The position numbers and the translations under genes are program-made. From Eublepharis macularius (taxonomy: Eukaryota; Chordata; Lepidosauria; Squamata; Eublepharidae), in contig NC_072791.1 of NCBI RefSeq assembly GCF_028583425.1, forward strand, positions 13,287,868-13,351,867: a stretch of 64,000 nt of DNA, written 5' to 3'. Of the stretch, positions 30,836-41,327 are shown in pieces (within the stretch, counting starts at the first letter, position 1; each line of letters starts with the position of its first letter). The notes below the pieces were generated by a model. That model made no database searches, was not told the origin of the DNA, and worked only from the letters and a program-made list of their open reading frames with translations.

Positions 30836-31487
30836 GTGCGTTTATGAGAAAGATGCAGGTTCGTAATAAAGAAATAGGCGAAAGATGGCTAGTGGGTTGC
30901 ACTGCAAAGAGATATTTAACCCCTCTCCTTCCCAGAGGAAACAGCAGCAGAGGCATCAGTAGAGGCTTTCCCACACACGTCTCTGTTCATCTTCATGCTT
31001 CCACATTCCTGGGGTGGCTGAACCTGGTCTCTGCCAGTCTAGTTTTCTGTGAGCAGGGATTATTTGAGATATGAAACATACCCCAAATAACATACCCCAC
31101 CTCCAAAGTGATGTGGTAGATCCCAGAGACATGCCGGTCTGCTCATTAGGGTTGTTGGGGGCGGGGTCTGCTCATACCACCTGTTGCTGTAAGTAGGTTG
31201 CTGCTGTGTGATTTTTGCATTGTTTAATGGGTCATGTTAACTCTTGCGCTTTGCTTCGCCACTGTTTTCTGATCTCTGGTTGGTCCCAGATTTCTACACG
31301 TTAAATACGTTGCATTGTCTATGGGATGTTCCATCCTGTTGATTGCATTGGCTTATTCTGTGCAATCCATCTTGAGTGCCCAACAGAAAGGTGGACTATA
31401 AATTAACAAATAAATAGGCTGTGAAGATGGGATTTTCCAGGGAGTTGTTTCTGTGAGTTGATTTACAGTGTCCTGGCATAATTATCA
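30836..31487. other. Mostly unassigned; LINE tail at 31290-31420
   Basis: A LINE-like 3' tail ('gcaatccatcttgagtgccc', 'gtggactataaattaac') ends near 31420. The rest was not recognised. Confidence 0.4.
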
Positions 31488-31489
31488 CC

Positions 31490-31715
31490 CAAAGAATCAT
31501 AGAATCATAGGGTTGGAGGGGATCTCTAGGGTCATTTAGTCCAACCCCCTGCACAATACAGGAAGTGCACAGTAACTCCCCCCCCCACACCCCCGGTGAC
31601 TCTTACTGCATGCCCAGAAGATGGCAAAATACTGTCAGGATCCCTAGCCAAACTGACCTGGGAAAAATTGCTGCCTGACCCCAAAGTGGTGATTTGCGTT
31701 ACCCTGGCAGTGCCA
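31490..31715 (-). repeat. CR1 LINE 3' end
   Basis: It begins with the inverted CR1 tail 'gaatcatagaatcatagggt', 'ggagggg' and 'tcatttagtccaaccccctg', the reverse of the ATTCTATG-type CR1 ending. The interior matches the + strand copy at 46515-46757 ('gcccagaagatggcaaaata'). Confidence 0.85.
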
Positions 31716-31762
31716 TCTGATCCATGCCAACTAAAGACCTATGTATGTGGCTGTGCTGAAGT

Positions 31763-31942
31763 TGGGTTGCCAACCTCCAAGTGGGACCTGGAGATCTCCT
31801 AAACTTGATTTCCAGAAAACAGAAATCAGTTCCCCTGGGGAAAAAATGGCTGCTTTGGAGGGTGGACTCTATGGCATCATGCGCCACTAAGATCTTTCCC
31901 CCAAATCCCCAGGATTTTCCCAGTCCCAAGTTGACAACCCTA
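31763..31942. mobile_element. TAGGGTTGCCA-family MITE
   Basis: It runs from TGGGTTGCCAACCTCCAAG to GTTGACAACCCTA, with the 'aaaatggctgctttggaggg' landmark. Confidence 0.8.
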
Positions 31943-32399
31943 TTGCCGACTGTATCTGCGCTGGTTTTGTTTAAATTCAAGATGCTTGGCCTCTTTTCCT
32001 GCCAGTTAAGAATAAAATGTGTTCTTCCAAATTTACTATTGGGCCATCCAATACCCCACTTCAGTCCTGTGCAATCAAAACGTTTTGAAACTATAGAGGT
32101 TGCAACAAACTGTGTTGGTCCGTAGCAAAATCTAGAATCAAAGGCCACATGTCATACCTTCTATAGGTATAACATGTTTAAAAGTTGGGGGCTTTTGCTT
32201 TGGAAACGATAGCTTCTTTTTGGTTTTTGTTTTCTCTTTACATCAAAGGTTGATGTATTTTCTAGTGTTGGATGGAAACTGGCGTTCACATTCTTGCTCT
32301 GTCATGTCGCTTACAGGTTGGTCTTGGTCCAATCACTCCCAGTTCATGTGACTGTTGTGAAGGTGAAATAGAGAAAGATAGAACTCTGCACCAATCTCA

Positions 32400-32653
32400 G
32401 AGCCAAAACACACGTTAAGAAAAACCTAGGTTCAGCACGTGTTCTCTTACCTCAAGGTTTGCCGGGATCTGTAGGCGTCCTGGAAGCTTAAAGTTTAGCA
32501 TTTACAGAGCGCCTGTATTTTAAGCTTTAAGCTTCCAGGACACCTTTAAGCTTCCAGGACCTTAAGCTTCCAGGACGCCTACAGATCCCGGCAAACCTTG
32601 AGGTAAGAGAACACGTGCTGAACCTAGGTTTTTCTTAACGTGTGTTTTGGCTC
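32400..32653. mobile_element. Foldback element, GAGCCAAAACACACG ends
   Basis: Long, almost perfect arms of about 90 bp read GAGCCAAAACACACGTTAAG inward on the left and CTTAACGTGTGTTTTGGCTC outward on the right, including 'gtgttctcttacctcaaggt' and its inverse. The centre repeats 'taagcttccaggac' three times. The flanking triplets are TCA and TGA. It is related in plan, and in the GAGCCAA end, to the 234-bp foldback family. Confidence 0.8.
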
Positions 32654-32659
32654 TGAGTA

Positions 32660-33000
32660 TCTTGAAGGAAGAAGTGAGCTGTGACTCACAAAAGCTCATA
32701 CCCTATCACAAATTTTGTTAGTCTTATAAGCAGGGCTTTTTTTCTGGGAAAAGAGGTGGTGGAACTCAGAGAAAATGGTCACATGGCTGGTGGCCCCGCC
32801 CCCTGATCTCCAGACAGAGGGGAGTTTAGATTGCCCTCCATACCACCGAGCGCCAAGCGGTGCGGACGGCAATCTAAACTCCCCTCTATCTGGAGATCAG
32901 GGGGCGGGGCCACCAGCCATGTGACCGTTTTCAAGAGGTTCCAGAACTCCGTTCCACAGCATTCCAGCTGAAAAAAAGCCCTGCTTATAAGTTCTACTGG
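32660..33000 (+). repeat. Retroposon repeat split by a hAT-like MITE
   Basis: 'gaagtgagctgtgactcaca', 'aaagctcataccctatcaca' and 'ttgttagtcttataag' lead into the 32731-32983 insert. The duplicated CTTATAAG then continues into 'ttctactgg'. Confidence 0.65.
32731..32983. mobile_element. hAT-like MITE, CAGGGCTTTTTTTC family (short form)
   Basis: This 253-bp copy starts CAGGGCTTTTTTTCTGGG and ends GAAAAAAAGCCCTG. The perfect duplication CTTATAAG is at 32723-32730 and 32984-32991. Confidence 0.92.
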
Positions 33001-33795
33001 AAAGGCAGGATAAACATGGATGGAGACCATTTCAAGCATAGATGAGTTGACCGATACCGAACAATCTACTAACTTTTGCTTTCCCCTGAACCTGCAAACT
33101 AAATTTCTGCTTGCACCTGCTTCCCTCCCATAACTGTCTATCCAGACAGCAAGTATTTCCGAACGCATTTTGTGACTATTTTACTGTAAGCACAACCGCA
33201 TCTGCTGTGAGACTAAAAGTTCACGAAGCTTTTAAAAAAATTTATTTTAAAAATAATGTAAAACCCAAGAGTCTCAGGGGAAAAACAAGGTACTTTTTAA
33301 AAAATGGATTGGACCTGTTATATTTGGTTTACTGTAACCTGCTCTGCAAGGCAGGGAGCTTAGCATCTCAGGGCGTACGCGGCAACTGTTTCCACAGGAA
33401 CTGTGTTCTTCTTTGCAGCGAGACACCTTGTGGCCTGCTGATAAAGCCACTCTCTTGAAACGTGTGGGTGTTCCAAAGCCTTGCAAGCGACAGAATTCTT
33501 TCCACCTCTCGTAGTTAAACTTTCCGGTGGGTCATTAGCTCGTCACACGCTTTGCCGCAAGGGCTATTTATAACAGAGGTAGCGTAAAAAATCTTCCTTT
33601 ATGATCAATGCCCCTCTGCAGCATTTCAATGGTGCGTTCTAAATCCAAGAGCAGAAAAATTCAGTCCACAAAATGCGTTGCCGCCTCAGGGATAGGTCTG
33701 TGGTGTGTCTTGGAGGGCTTCTTGGCCCTGCACAGATGACCTTTCTGGAAGTTGACTGACTGTACACAAAGCAAGAGTGGGTTCAAGCTCGCTGG
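33001..33795. other. Unassigned intron sequence
   Basis: No gene or repeat was recognised. This is one of the longer repeat-poor stretches of intron 1. Confidence 0.4.
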
Positions 33796-33993
33796 CTCCA
33801 CCTAGGGAGCCTCCCAGAATTACAACTGGTCTTCAGAGGACGCATCAGTTCCTTTGGAGAAAATGGCGGCTTTGGCAGGTGGAATCTATAGCAATACGTC
33901 CATGCTGAATTCCCTCTCCTCCCCAAACTCTGCCATCCCCAGGATCCACCCCCAAATCGCCAGGAATTTCCCAACCTGAAGTTGGCAACCTTA
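33796..33993. mobile_element. TAGGGTTGCCA-family MITE
   Basis: It has 'cctcccagaattacaactgg', 'gagaaaatggcggctttggc' and 'aatttcccaacctgaagttg', ending GGCAACCTTA. The left end is slightly truncated. Confidence 0.75.
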
Positions 33994-34068
33994 GCCTTGC
34001 CCCCTGCCTCCGTACAATCACTGAATTGTCTGCACGGGGGAAACATGGGGAGGAAATATCTGTGTGTA

Positions 34069-34303
34069 TATTGTCGAAGGCTTTCACAGCCGGCGAACAA
34101 TGGTTGTTGTGGATTTTCCGGGCTGTATAGCCATGGTCTTGGCATTGTAGTTCCTGACGTTTCACCATCAGCTGTGACACTGAGAGATCTCTGTCTTTTG
34201 GTGCTACGCCTCTGAAGATGCCAGTCACAGCTGCTGGTGAAACGTCAGGAACTACAATGCCAAGACCACGGCTATACAGCCTGGAAAATCTACAACAACC
34301 ATC
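34069..34303. repeat. Inverted-pair element ('ggttgttgtgg...ctgacgttt')
   Basis: The left arm 'atggttgttgtggattttcc' ... 'gtagttcctgacgtttcacc' is mirrored by the right arm 'ggtgaaacgtcaggaactac' ... 'aaatctacaacaaccat', with a short loop. The same structure recurs at 42098-42333. Such inverted terminal pairs are seen in Penelope-like elements, but the class is uncertain here. Confidence 0.6.
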
Positions 34304-34551
34304 TCTGTGTATGTTTCCTCCTTGTGATCAGTGATGCTGCTTTCTGAATCATGGGGGGCAGACAGTACTTGTGGGCATTTTCTCTGTGTGTTTGCGCTGT
34401 GCAGATGATACAATGGTTGTGTGGGGATGGGTGTGGGCCAGCATGTTCTGGCTGCTCTGCATGTTCATTCAACACATGGATGGGTTATCTATACAGGGCT
34501 TTGATCCCAATAGCACTGGGCAGGAAACACATAGGAGGTGTTTCTTTTAGC

Positions 34552-34790
34552 CTTACCAGATTGCCTGCCATGATGAGTGATCTCCTGTCCTCTGCCACCC
34601 GTCTTTGCTCCAGTGGAAGCAAAAACGAGGTGTGGGAAACAACAGCATGACATCACTTCCTTTGTTCCATGGAGATCGAGGAATTCCTAGAGCATCATGA
34701 CATCACTTCCAGGTACAACCAGAAATGACATCACTCTTCCCTCTATTTTTGTTTCTACTGAAGCAACAAGGTTGCCTAGTGACCCTAGGT
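34552..34790. mobile_element. 'gacatcacttcc' MITE
   Basis: Three 'tgacatcactt(c/t)' motifs and the right-hand 'ggttgcctagtgaccctagg' resemble the family at 62288-62600. Ends are approximate. Confidence 0.45.
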
Positions 34791-35024
34791 TTTTCCCCCC
34801 TCATTGTGAGGCCCAAGAAAGAACTGGCTATGCTTGTACAGTGGGTGGAGCTAAAGAGGAGGCACCAATCAGCAGTGCTGACCTCATTATTGGAAGCTCA
34901 ACACTGACACTGTAGTCAGATCTAACCATGACAATTCTTTGTAATTTCTAAGCAATCACAGCTATCCCCAAGAAGTTCAAGAAGTTCAAATGCCTTGATA
35001 GGAACAGCAGGACTTGAGTTAGAG

Positions 35025-35625
35025 ACTTACCAGCTTTTTAGTGTATATACTTTGGATAGTCAAAGCTCCCTTCTTTGACTCTCGAAAGCTTATACACTAA
35101 AAATCTTGTTGGTCCCCAACATGCCACTGGACTCAGATCTTGCTGTTCTACCGCAGACCAGCATGACTACCTCCCTGAAACTATCTTCTTTATAAAGGAG
35201 CGTGGGATTCTATTACTTCCATGAAAACGGATTGCTTAAACACCTTAAGAAATTTAATCCCAGCCCATCCATTCCAAACAATTCCCTAAACTAGAGTAAT
35301 TATAGTCTCCGGGGCTTGTTCCCCATCAAAAGAAAAGTTGTGTCACATAGAGGAGGGTAATTTGCAGCATAATCCCCGTGCAAGTTGCGATACAGAGAGC
35401 TGTTATTTTCCCCTTACAAATTCCTTGTGTGGATTTCTATTCAGTGGGTGAGTGAGATTAGAGTCCAGGAGCATCTTAAAGACCAACAAAATCTCTGGGG
35501 TATAAGCTTTTGAGAGTCAGGCTCCCTTGGGACTCAAAAGCTCATACCCAGGGAACTTGGTTGGTCTTTAAAGTGCTACAGGACTCAAATCTTGCTCTTC
35601 CACTACAGACCAACATGGCTGTATG
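35025..35625. repeat. Two inverted-pair retroposon repeats
   Basis: 35025-35165 and 35453-35625 each show 'ctctcgaaagcttatacact' or 'gggtataagcttttgagagt' halves meeting head to head, like 14494-14700. The stretch between them was not recognised. Confidence 0.5.
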
Positions 35626-35786
35626 ACTGAGACAATGTTCAGTGGCTGAACCTGAGGGGAAGCTGCATCTAACACAGCTTGCCATTGCACCCTAAGTTCT
35701 GCTGCATTACCGTTAGATTCAAGAGGTGCTGAGTTAGGGACCACAGGCGTCACCACTATGTTGCCTTACATATTATCTGTTGCTTT

Positions 35787-36034
35787 AACAACAACAACAA
35801 CAACATTCGATTTATATACCACCCTTCAGGACAACTTAACGCCCACTCAGAGCAGTTTACAAAGTATGTCATTATTAGCCCCACAACAAAACACCCTGTG
35901 AGGTGGGTGGGGCTGAGAGAGCTCTGAGAGAGCTGTGACTAGCCCAGGGTCACCCAGCTGGCTTCAAGTGGAGGAGTGGGGAATCAAACCCGGCTCTCCC
36001 GCGCTCTTAACCACTATACCCAACTGGCTCTCTA
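35787..36034 (-). repeat. CORE-SINE, full length
   Basis: In reverse orientation: an AAC run, 'gatttatataccacccttca', 'ggacaacttaacgcccactc', 'cagggtcacccagctggctt' and 'cttaaccactatacccaact', then GGCTCTC. It is complete from tail to head. Confidence 0.85.
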
Positions 36035-36320
36035 TGTACTTTAAATATGTACTGCTATGTAATACCTGTGCTTCTTGTTGTCTAACGGCAGCCCTAGAAT
36101 TGATAATGTTCTTTTCCAGCATTTCTTCAACTCTGTATTGGATCCTTGCTAATGCTACGTCTTTGAAAACTTGTATTGATTTATCCTACGGCATTGTTTA
36201 TGGAAATGTCCTTGACACTGTATGGAAATGTCCTTGATATTGATTGTACTAATCTCACACTATGTAATCCGCTTTAAGTCTTAGTGAGGACAGTGGACTA
36301 CAAACAAACAAACAAGCAAG
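36035..36320 (+). repeat. LINE 3' end
   Basis: It ends 'ctcacactatgtaatccgct', 'gtggactacaaa' and (CAAA)/(CAAG)n. It contains a local 20-bp tandem of 'atggaaatgtccttga' at about 36199-36237. It is homologous to 28820-29200 on the other strand. Confidence 0.6.
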
Positions 36321-36639
36321 CAAGCAAGCAAGCAAGCAAACCTTTCATACCTTTTCCCCAAGCATTGAACCTCCTTTCCCCTCCAGACATACTGGGTAAG
36401 GGTATTTTGGAGAATGAGCCTAGACAGTCGTGGGATATGGTTAAAACACCAAAGCCACCAAGTTGTAAAAAGAAATGAGTGTGGACTGTGTGAATTCTCC
36501 AACACAGGGGCAGCCAACAGGTGGCCATTGGGACGAACCTGGGCTGCTTCCATGTGCCAGTGATTCCTCGTTGAGCACTCACAACTGTGACGGCAGAGGC
36601 ATTTGCTGTGGCAATAGAGCATCTAGAGGTGTGTGTGTG

Positions 36640-37143
36640 TGTGTGTAGGGAGGGGGATTCTCCAGGTTTCTCTCATTTATTTCTTTAAATATTTATACAC
36701 TCTGAACATTTGAGGATCCAAGGCATACTCCCCATTCTCCCCTCACCCCACCAAGCTTCCTGCTGGCTTTTTAAAAAAAATCACTATGCATTGTGGAAGT
36801 TCATCGTGTTCTGGTGGGCTACACGTGAGCTTCCCCAGCAGGGCAAACAGTGTAAGCCCCTTTCCCTGGGCACTGAGGACCCCATCTGAATTGGCCCATG
36901 TGCACCTGGGAATGGAGTCCCCCCCAAAAGGAACTCCGGAGGCATGCTGAGAGAAAATCCTCGTGGGACTTTATAACTTGTGAATTGGCCTTTAAAAGTG
37001 GTGCAGTTTGGTCATTTTAATCCTCTGGGCTTAATGGCCTTTTGGGAACTCCCCTTCATCATGGAATCTGACTAATTTGAGAGAAGGCTACTTGTCTCAA
37101 ATTTATGCTGCTTTGGCTTCCAGTCCAAGAAGGGCTTTCCAGC
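36640..37143. other. Unassigned intron sequence
   Basis: It begins just after a short GT microsatellite (about 36630-36647). No gene or repeat was recognised. Confidence 0.4.
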
Positions 37144-37151
37144 TGGTGAAC

Positions 37152-37352
37152 TAGGACTGCCAGCCTCCAGCTGGGGCCTGGAGATCTCACATAATCAAAA
37201 CTGATCTTTAGATCAGTTCCCCTAGAGAAAATGGCTGCTTTGGAGGGTGGACTCTATGGCCTGCTGAGGTTCACCCCTCCCCAAAATCCACCCTTTCCAG
37301 GTTCCATCCCCAGATCTCCACAATTTTTTCCCACTTGTAGTTGGCATTCCGA
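37152..37352. mobile_element. TAGGGTTGCCA-family MITE
   Basis: It starts TAGGACTGCCAGCCTCCAG and ends TTGGCATTCCGA. The flanks TGGTGAAC and TGCTGAAA match at 6 of 8 positions. Confidence 0.75.
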
Positions 37353-37491
37353 TGCTGAAATCCTCTTTGGCTTGGAGAGTAAATTGGAGACAGAGGAGAA
37401 TCCCCCTTCCTTTTGATGGAAAGTTATAAAGGGGCAGGAGGGCAGCAAACTGCTGGGAGGGGGGGGGGGAATGTTCTGTCCATAAGAACAT

Positions 37492-37826
37492 AAGAGAAGC
37501 CATGTTGGATCAGGCCAATGGCTCATCCAGTCCAACACTCTGTGTCACACAGTGGCCAAAAAACCAGGTGTCATCAGGCGGTCTGCCAGTGGGGAAGGGA
37601 CACTAGAATCCCTCCCACTGATTGCCCCCCCAAAACACCAAGAATTCAGAGCATCATTGCCCTAGACAGAGTTCCATCTATACCTTGTGGCTAATAGCCA
37701 CTGATGGACCTCTGCTCCATATGTTTATCCAATCCCCTCTTGAAGCTGTCTATGCCACCACCTGCAGCTGAAGCTGCCACCACACTTGAAGCTGCCACCA
37801 CCTCCTGTGGCAGTGAATTCCATGTG
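37492..37826 (-). repeat. L3/CR1-like LINE 3' end
   Basis: It begins 'taagaacataagagaagcca', 'atgttggatcaggccaatgg', 'ctcatccagtccaacactct' and ends 'cacctcctgtggcagtgaat'. A short internal tandem of 'gaagctgccaccac' lies at about 37767-37800. Confidence 0.7.
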
Positions 37827-37983
37827 TCCCTTTAATAGAGTCTTAATGGATGCTATTTACCAGGTGAAAATTCTTCAGCTGCCCATTTGCACTTTAAGCC
37901 TTTTCTCCAAGCTTGTTTGCAACCCAGGGAAAAGGAGTATTTTGGCAGTGTTGTTTCTCCATCTTACTTAATTCCCCCACTTT

Positions 37984-38215
37984 CTCTGGGAATTACAGTT
38001 AAAGTCAGGAGTTCTGGGAATTAAGATTCCCCGAATGCACTTGGGTGGTGGCGGCGCATAGTACATTCTAGGAACCAAGTTCCCAAACATACCTGACATT
38101 AACTATTACTATCAGGCATTCTGGGAGCTACATTCCCAAATTATATCAGGTGCTCCCTCTTCTTCTTCTCCCTTCTCAAAGAGCATTGTGGGAACTGTAG
38201 TTTCCAAAATGCCTA
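37984..38215. repeat. Repeated 'ttctgggaattacag' motifs
   Basis: Four to five diverged copies of a ~20-bp motif related to ACTACA(A/G)(C/T)TCCCA(G/C)AATGC occur in both orientations. Examples are 38115-38132 and 38183-38203. Composition suggests an old palindromic element. The motif resembles ZNF143/THAP11 sites. Confidence 0.4.
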
Positions 38216-38301
38216 AAGTTAATGTTGAGACCGATGGATGGATTGATGGATGAATGAATGGAGAGGCAGGTGGGTAACTATTTTGAGAAGTGCAATTCCT
38301 A

Positions 38302-38570
38302 GAATTGTGTGTGTTATGTGCTGTCAAGTTGCTGCTCATCTATGGCAACCCTGATAATGAAAGACCTCCAAAATATCTTATCATTAACAGACTTGCTCAG
38401 ATCCTGCAAAGCGGAGGGCCTGGCTTCTTTTATTGAGTCAAGCCATCTCGTTTTAGGTCTTCCTCTTTTCCTATGGCCTTCTACTTTTCCTAGCATTATT
38501 GACTGTTCCAGAGAATCTTGCCTTCTTGTGACGTGACCAAAGTATGATAGCCTCAGTTTTGTCATAGGAA
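38302..38570 (-). repeat. BovB (RTE) LINE fragment, ORF 3' end
   Basis: The minus strand (38565-38314) translates to 'LSYFGHVTRRQDSLEQSIML', 'GKVEGHRKRGRPKTRWLDSI' and 'SVNDKIFWRSFI'. This is the C-terminus of RTE-BovB proteins (GHvmRRDdSLEKtlMLGKiEGrRrRGRqrmRWLDgI). It is heavily 5'-truncated. It is the likely source family of machinery for Sauria-type SINEs. Confidence 0.85.
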
Positions 38571-38842
38571 AGACAGAGGTGAGGTGAGTTGAAGGGGAGA
38601 GTTTGTTGGCCTCTAATTACAGCCTGCATTTGGAGGTCCATTTGCTGAGCTGGGTTGGCCGTAGCCCTGGACTTTTGCCCGAGAGTCCAGCCTCAACAGC
38701 ACTAAAGGTTGCTATTCAGGAAAGGGTCACTTTGTACTCTGGACCACTAGCAACTGCCTCAGTTAACTCCTGAGATTGCTGAAGGTGGCAGCCTCTGCTC
38801 TGACATGTCTCAAAAGAGGACTGACCTCAGGTTGCTGGTAAA

Positions 38843-39062
38843 AGGATTGGAGGGGCCGGAATCACACAATGTCATTTTCAGCCCCCCAAATTGAAATGAC
38901 GTCAGCGCATTAAGTGATGCACTTCTGTTTTTCCGGCACAAAATGATGTTGCATTATGCTGTTCCTCCCCCCTTTCCCCCACCCACACCACTGAGCCCCA
39001 GTGGAGGGATGGGGAGTGCTGGCAGGGGTTCCCCCACTAGAAATGGGCAGTTGGCAACCTTA
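38843..39062. mobile_element. 'aatgacgtcagcgc' MITE with GGCAACCTTA end
   Basis: It has 'gaaatgacgtcagcgcatta', 'gcaggggttcccccactag' and the terminal 'ggcagttggcaaccttag', in the style of the elements at 18119 and 62288. The left end is approximate. Confidence 0.5.
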
Positions 39063-39929
39063 GACTGACCACTCAGATCAAGATGACCATATCCCACATC
39101 TCTGATGCCATCAGAGTTCGCTGGGAGTTTCCTCGTCAAGGCTTCACCCTTCATTAGAGAAGGGAGGTTTGGATAGACAGTTGAGCCTTACAGTTGCTGG
39201 TGGTGGTTTCACCACAAAGGGCCCAGCCCAGAGTTTTTCAGCTCTCTCTCTTGTGGTTCCTTATACCAAGTGCCCCAGACAAGAATAACAACGCCTTAGC
39301 ATTAATAGCTCAAAGCACTTTGTGCGTGTTATCTTGAGAATCATTATAATGGCCCTGTAAGGAAGAACAATTATTACATGAATTAAAGATGGTAGAAAAG
39401 CATGCAGTCTGAGGCTGTGTGTGTGATTGCTCATAATTGAGCGGAGATTTGAAGTGGGCTAGTCCATCAACCCTACTCTTATGGTGCAGTTGTACCTCCC
39501 TCTGTGTATGACATGGCACTAAAATAATAAATTACATTGTACTTAAGGCTGTGCATTCCTGAGATCCAGTGTATGACGTGGCAGTTACAATGTCAGGCTA
39601 AGACTGGGGAGACCGAGTTGCACCCAGCCTACCAAACCTCGGTGGATTGTCAGGATAAAATGGGAGAAGACAGAACTATGCATCCCATTCCGAGCTCTGC
39701 GTCATAAGGGGAGGATAACAATGTGATGAGCACATGAAGGAAACATAAATCCTGAAAGCCAAACACATTTTTATACAAATTAAGCAAATATATACAATCT
39801 GCTTGTTTTCAATAGTGATACATTCTGTAGTTACGGAGAAAAGGTATGATGCATTATGGAGGCCACTGAAGTCCCCATCCTATACTATCAGGGATCCTGT
39901 TCATTCTAGGCTAGATTATTAGGGAGCCT
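39063..39929. other. Unassigned intron sequence
   Basis: No gene or repeat was recognised. Confidence 0.4.
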
Positions 39930-40010
39930 ATTCAGTATTTATTTATTTTATTATATTACATTTCTAAACTGCCCTCCCCATCAGATGGGGACCATATCCT
40001 CCTCTTGTCC
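39930..40010 (-). repeat. LINE 3' tail
   Basis: 'catttctaaactgccctccc' then 'catcagatgggga' is the reverse complement of the LINE tail at 58380-58420. Confidence 0.6.
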
Positions 40011-40837
40011 CAACCCTATGTAGTCTAGAATTTGAGATTTGCCTTTTAAAAATGGAATCTGAAGGTGATGGTTGAAGTGGTTCCGGCGCACGTCTCCTGT
40101 TCTGCAAACAAATGTCCTGGAATTGCAAATGAGTGCAGAATCTAGTTCCCTGCAACTGGAATTTCATATGAACAATGTCTGTTCAGTAAGTATGTGGTAG
40201 AAGGAGAAGGACTGTTCCTCTGTCTCTGAACAGAGACTAGGCCCATAGATTCCGTTCTGGGGTTCTGTTCTGGGACCAATTTCCCCCTTCCACATGTTCT
40301 CATGGTCAGAGCTTCTCTCTTCACTCCAAGACCCTCTGTGTGCTGAATTATGTGTCCACTATCCGTATCTGAGCTATTGTGTCAATGAAGTTATTGCATA
40401 TATCCTGCTTTGCTTAGTGGGCAGTTGATGTACTTAGTTTATTCTTCCCTTGCAATGCTGAAAAGTGTCTTTATTTTGAGAGAGATACAACACCTTGCAT
40501 AATTGCTTAGCTCCATTCTAAAAATACCATGCATGGTATATTTGGTAAGCCCCACCTGATTCCACCCCCCCCCGTATAGACCCTTTTTCATATTCTTTAT
40601 TGCATGTGTTTCCTTCTGAGGAACTTGGACTGTACATGTGAGCTGTCTCCTTTGATCCTTGCAACAACTCTGTGGGTTAGTTTGGAGTGAGGCAGAGAGA
40701 GGCTTTGCCTATTGACTGAGTTTTCTGTGTTTGAGGGAAACAGCACGCTTCACATGTCAAACCAGTTGCACGAGTTGCTTTGCTATGTCTCCCAAAGGCA
40801 ATATGCAAAATCTGGATGACGTACATTACTACACTGA

Positions 40838-41071
40838 GAGTGGGACCACAAGTGACTCCTGACACAGGTTGGACACTTGTCAGCTTCCCTCAAGTTTTGA
40901 TGGGAAATGTAAGCAGCTTGGCGGAATGTTGGACAAGTGACAGTTGAAAAGTCCATTGGACAGCAGTTGGAGAGCCAAGCTGCAAGACCAGGATGCCTCC
41001 ATTTCCCATCAAAACTTGAGGGAAGCTGACTAGTGTCCAACCTGTGTCAGGCGTCACTTGTGGTCCTGCTC
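40838..41071. mobile_element. 234-bp foldback element, divergent ends
   Basis: The interior is nearly identical to 21084-21317 ('acacttgtcagcttccctca' and its inverse). The ends read GAGTGGGACCACAAGTGAC and GTCACTTGTGGTCCTGCTC instead of GAGCCAAGCTACAAG. The length is again 234 bp. The flanking triplets (TGA and ACA) do not match. Confidence 0.75.
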
Positions 41072-41094
41072 ACAGACTTTAAACAACTGTATAG

Positions 41095-41320
41095 AGGTGG
41101 GTGCCCTAACCCGGATAGCCCTGGTGAGCCTGATCTCATCAGATTTCAGAAGCTAAGCAGGGTCGGCCTTGGTTAGTAACTGGATGGGAGACCTCCAGCA
41201 AAGACCAGGGCTGCAGAGGCAGGCAATGGCAAACCACCTCTGTTTGTCTCTTGCCATGAAAACCCCACCAAGGGTTGCCATAAGTCAGCTATGAGTTGAG
41301 GGCACTTTCTACCACCATAC
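41095..41320 (+). repeat. 5S rRNA-derived SINE
   Basis: 'gcctgatctcatcagatttc', 'agaagctaagcagggtcgg', then 'ccttggttagtaactggatg' and 'ggagacctccagcaaagacc', is a diverged 5S rRNA gene. It includes the internal promoter region (AGCTAAGCAGGGTCGG..CTGGTTAGTA.TTGGATGGGAGAC). The tail 'gcaatggcaaaccacctctg' is shared with the SINE at 16093. It is not a functional 5S gene. Confidence 0.85.
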
Positions 41321-41327
41321 CGGTGGG

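Noticed and set aside
38314-38565. A host exon on the minus strand (83 codons)
   Set aside because: The translation matches the BovB/RTE C-terminal motif, so it is a LINE fragment.
41095-41220. A 5S rRNA gene
   Set aside because: It is diverged, carries a SINE tail, lacks a terminal T run in the right place and does not match a functional 5S along its whole length.
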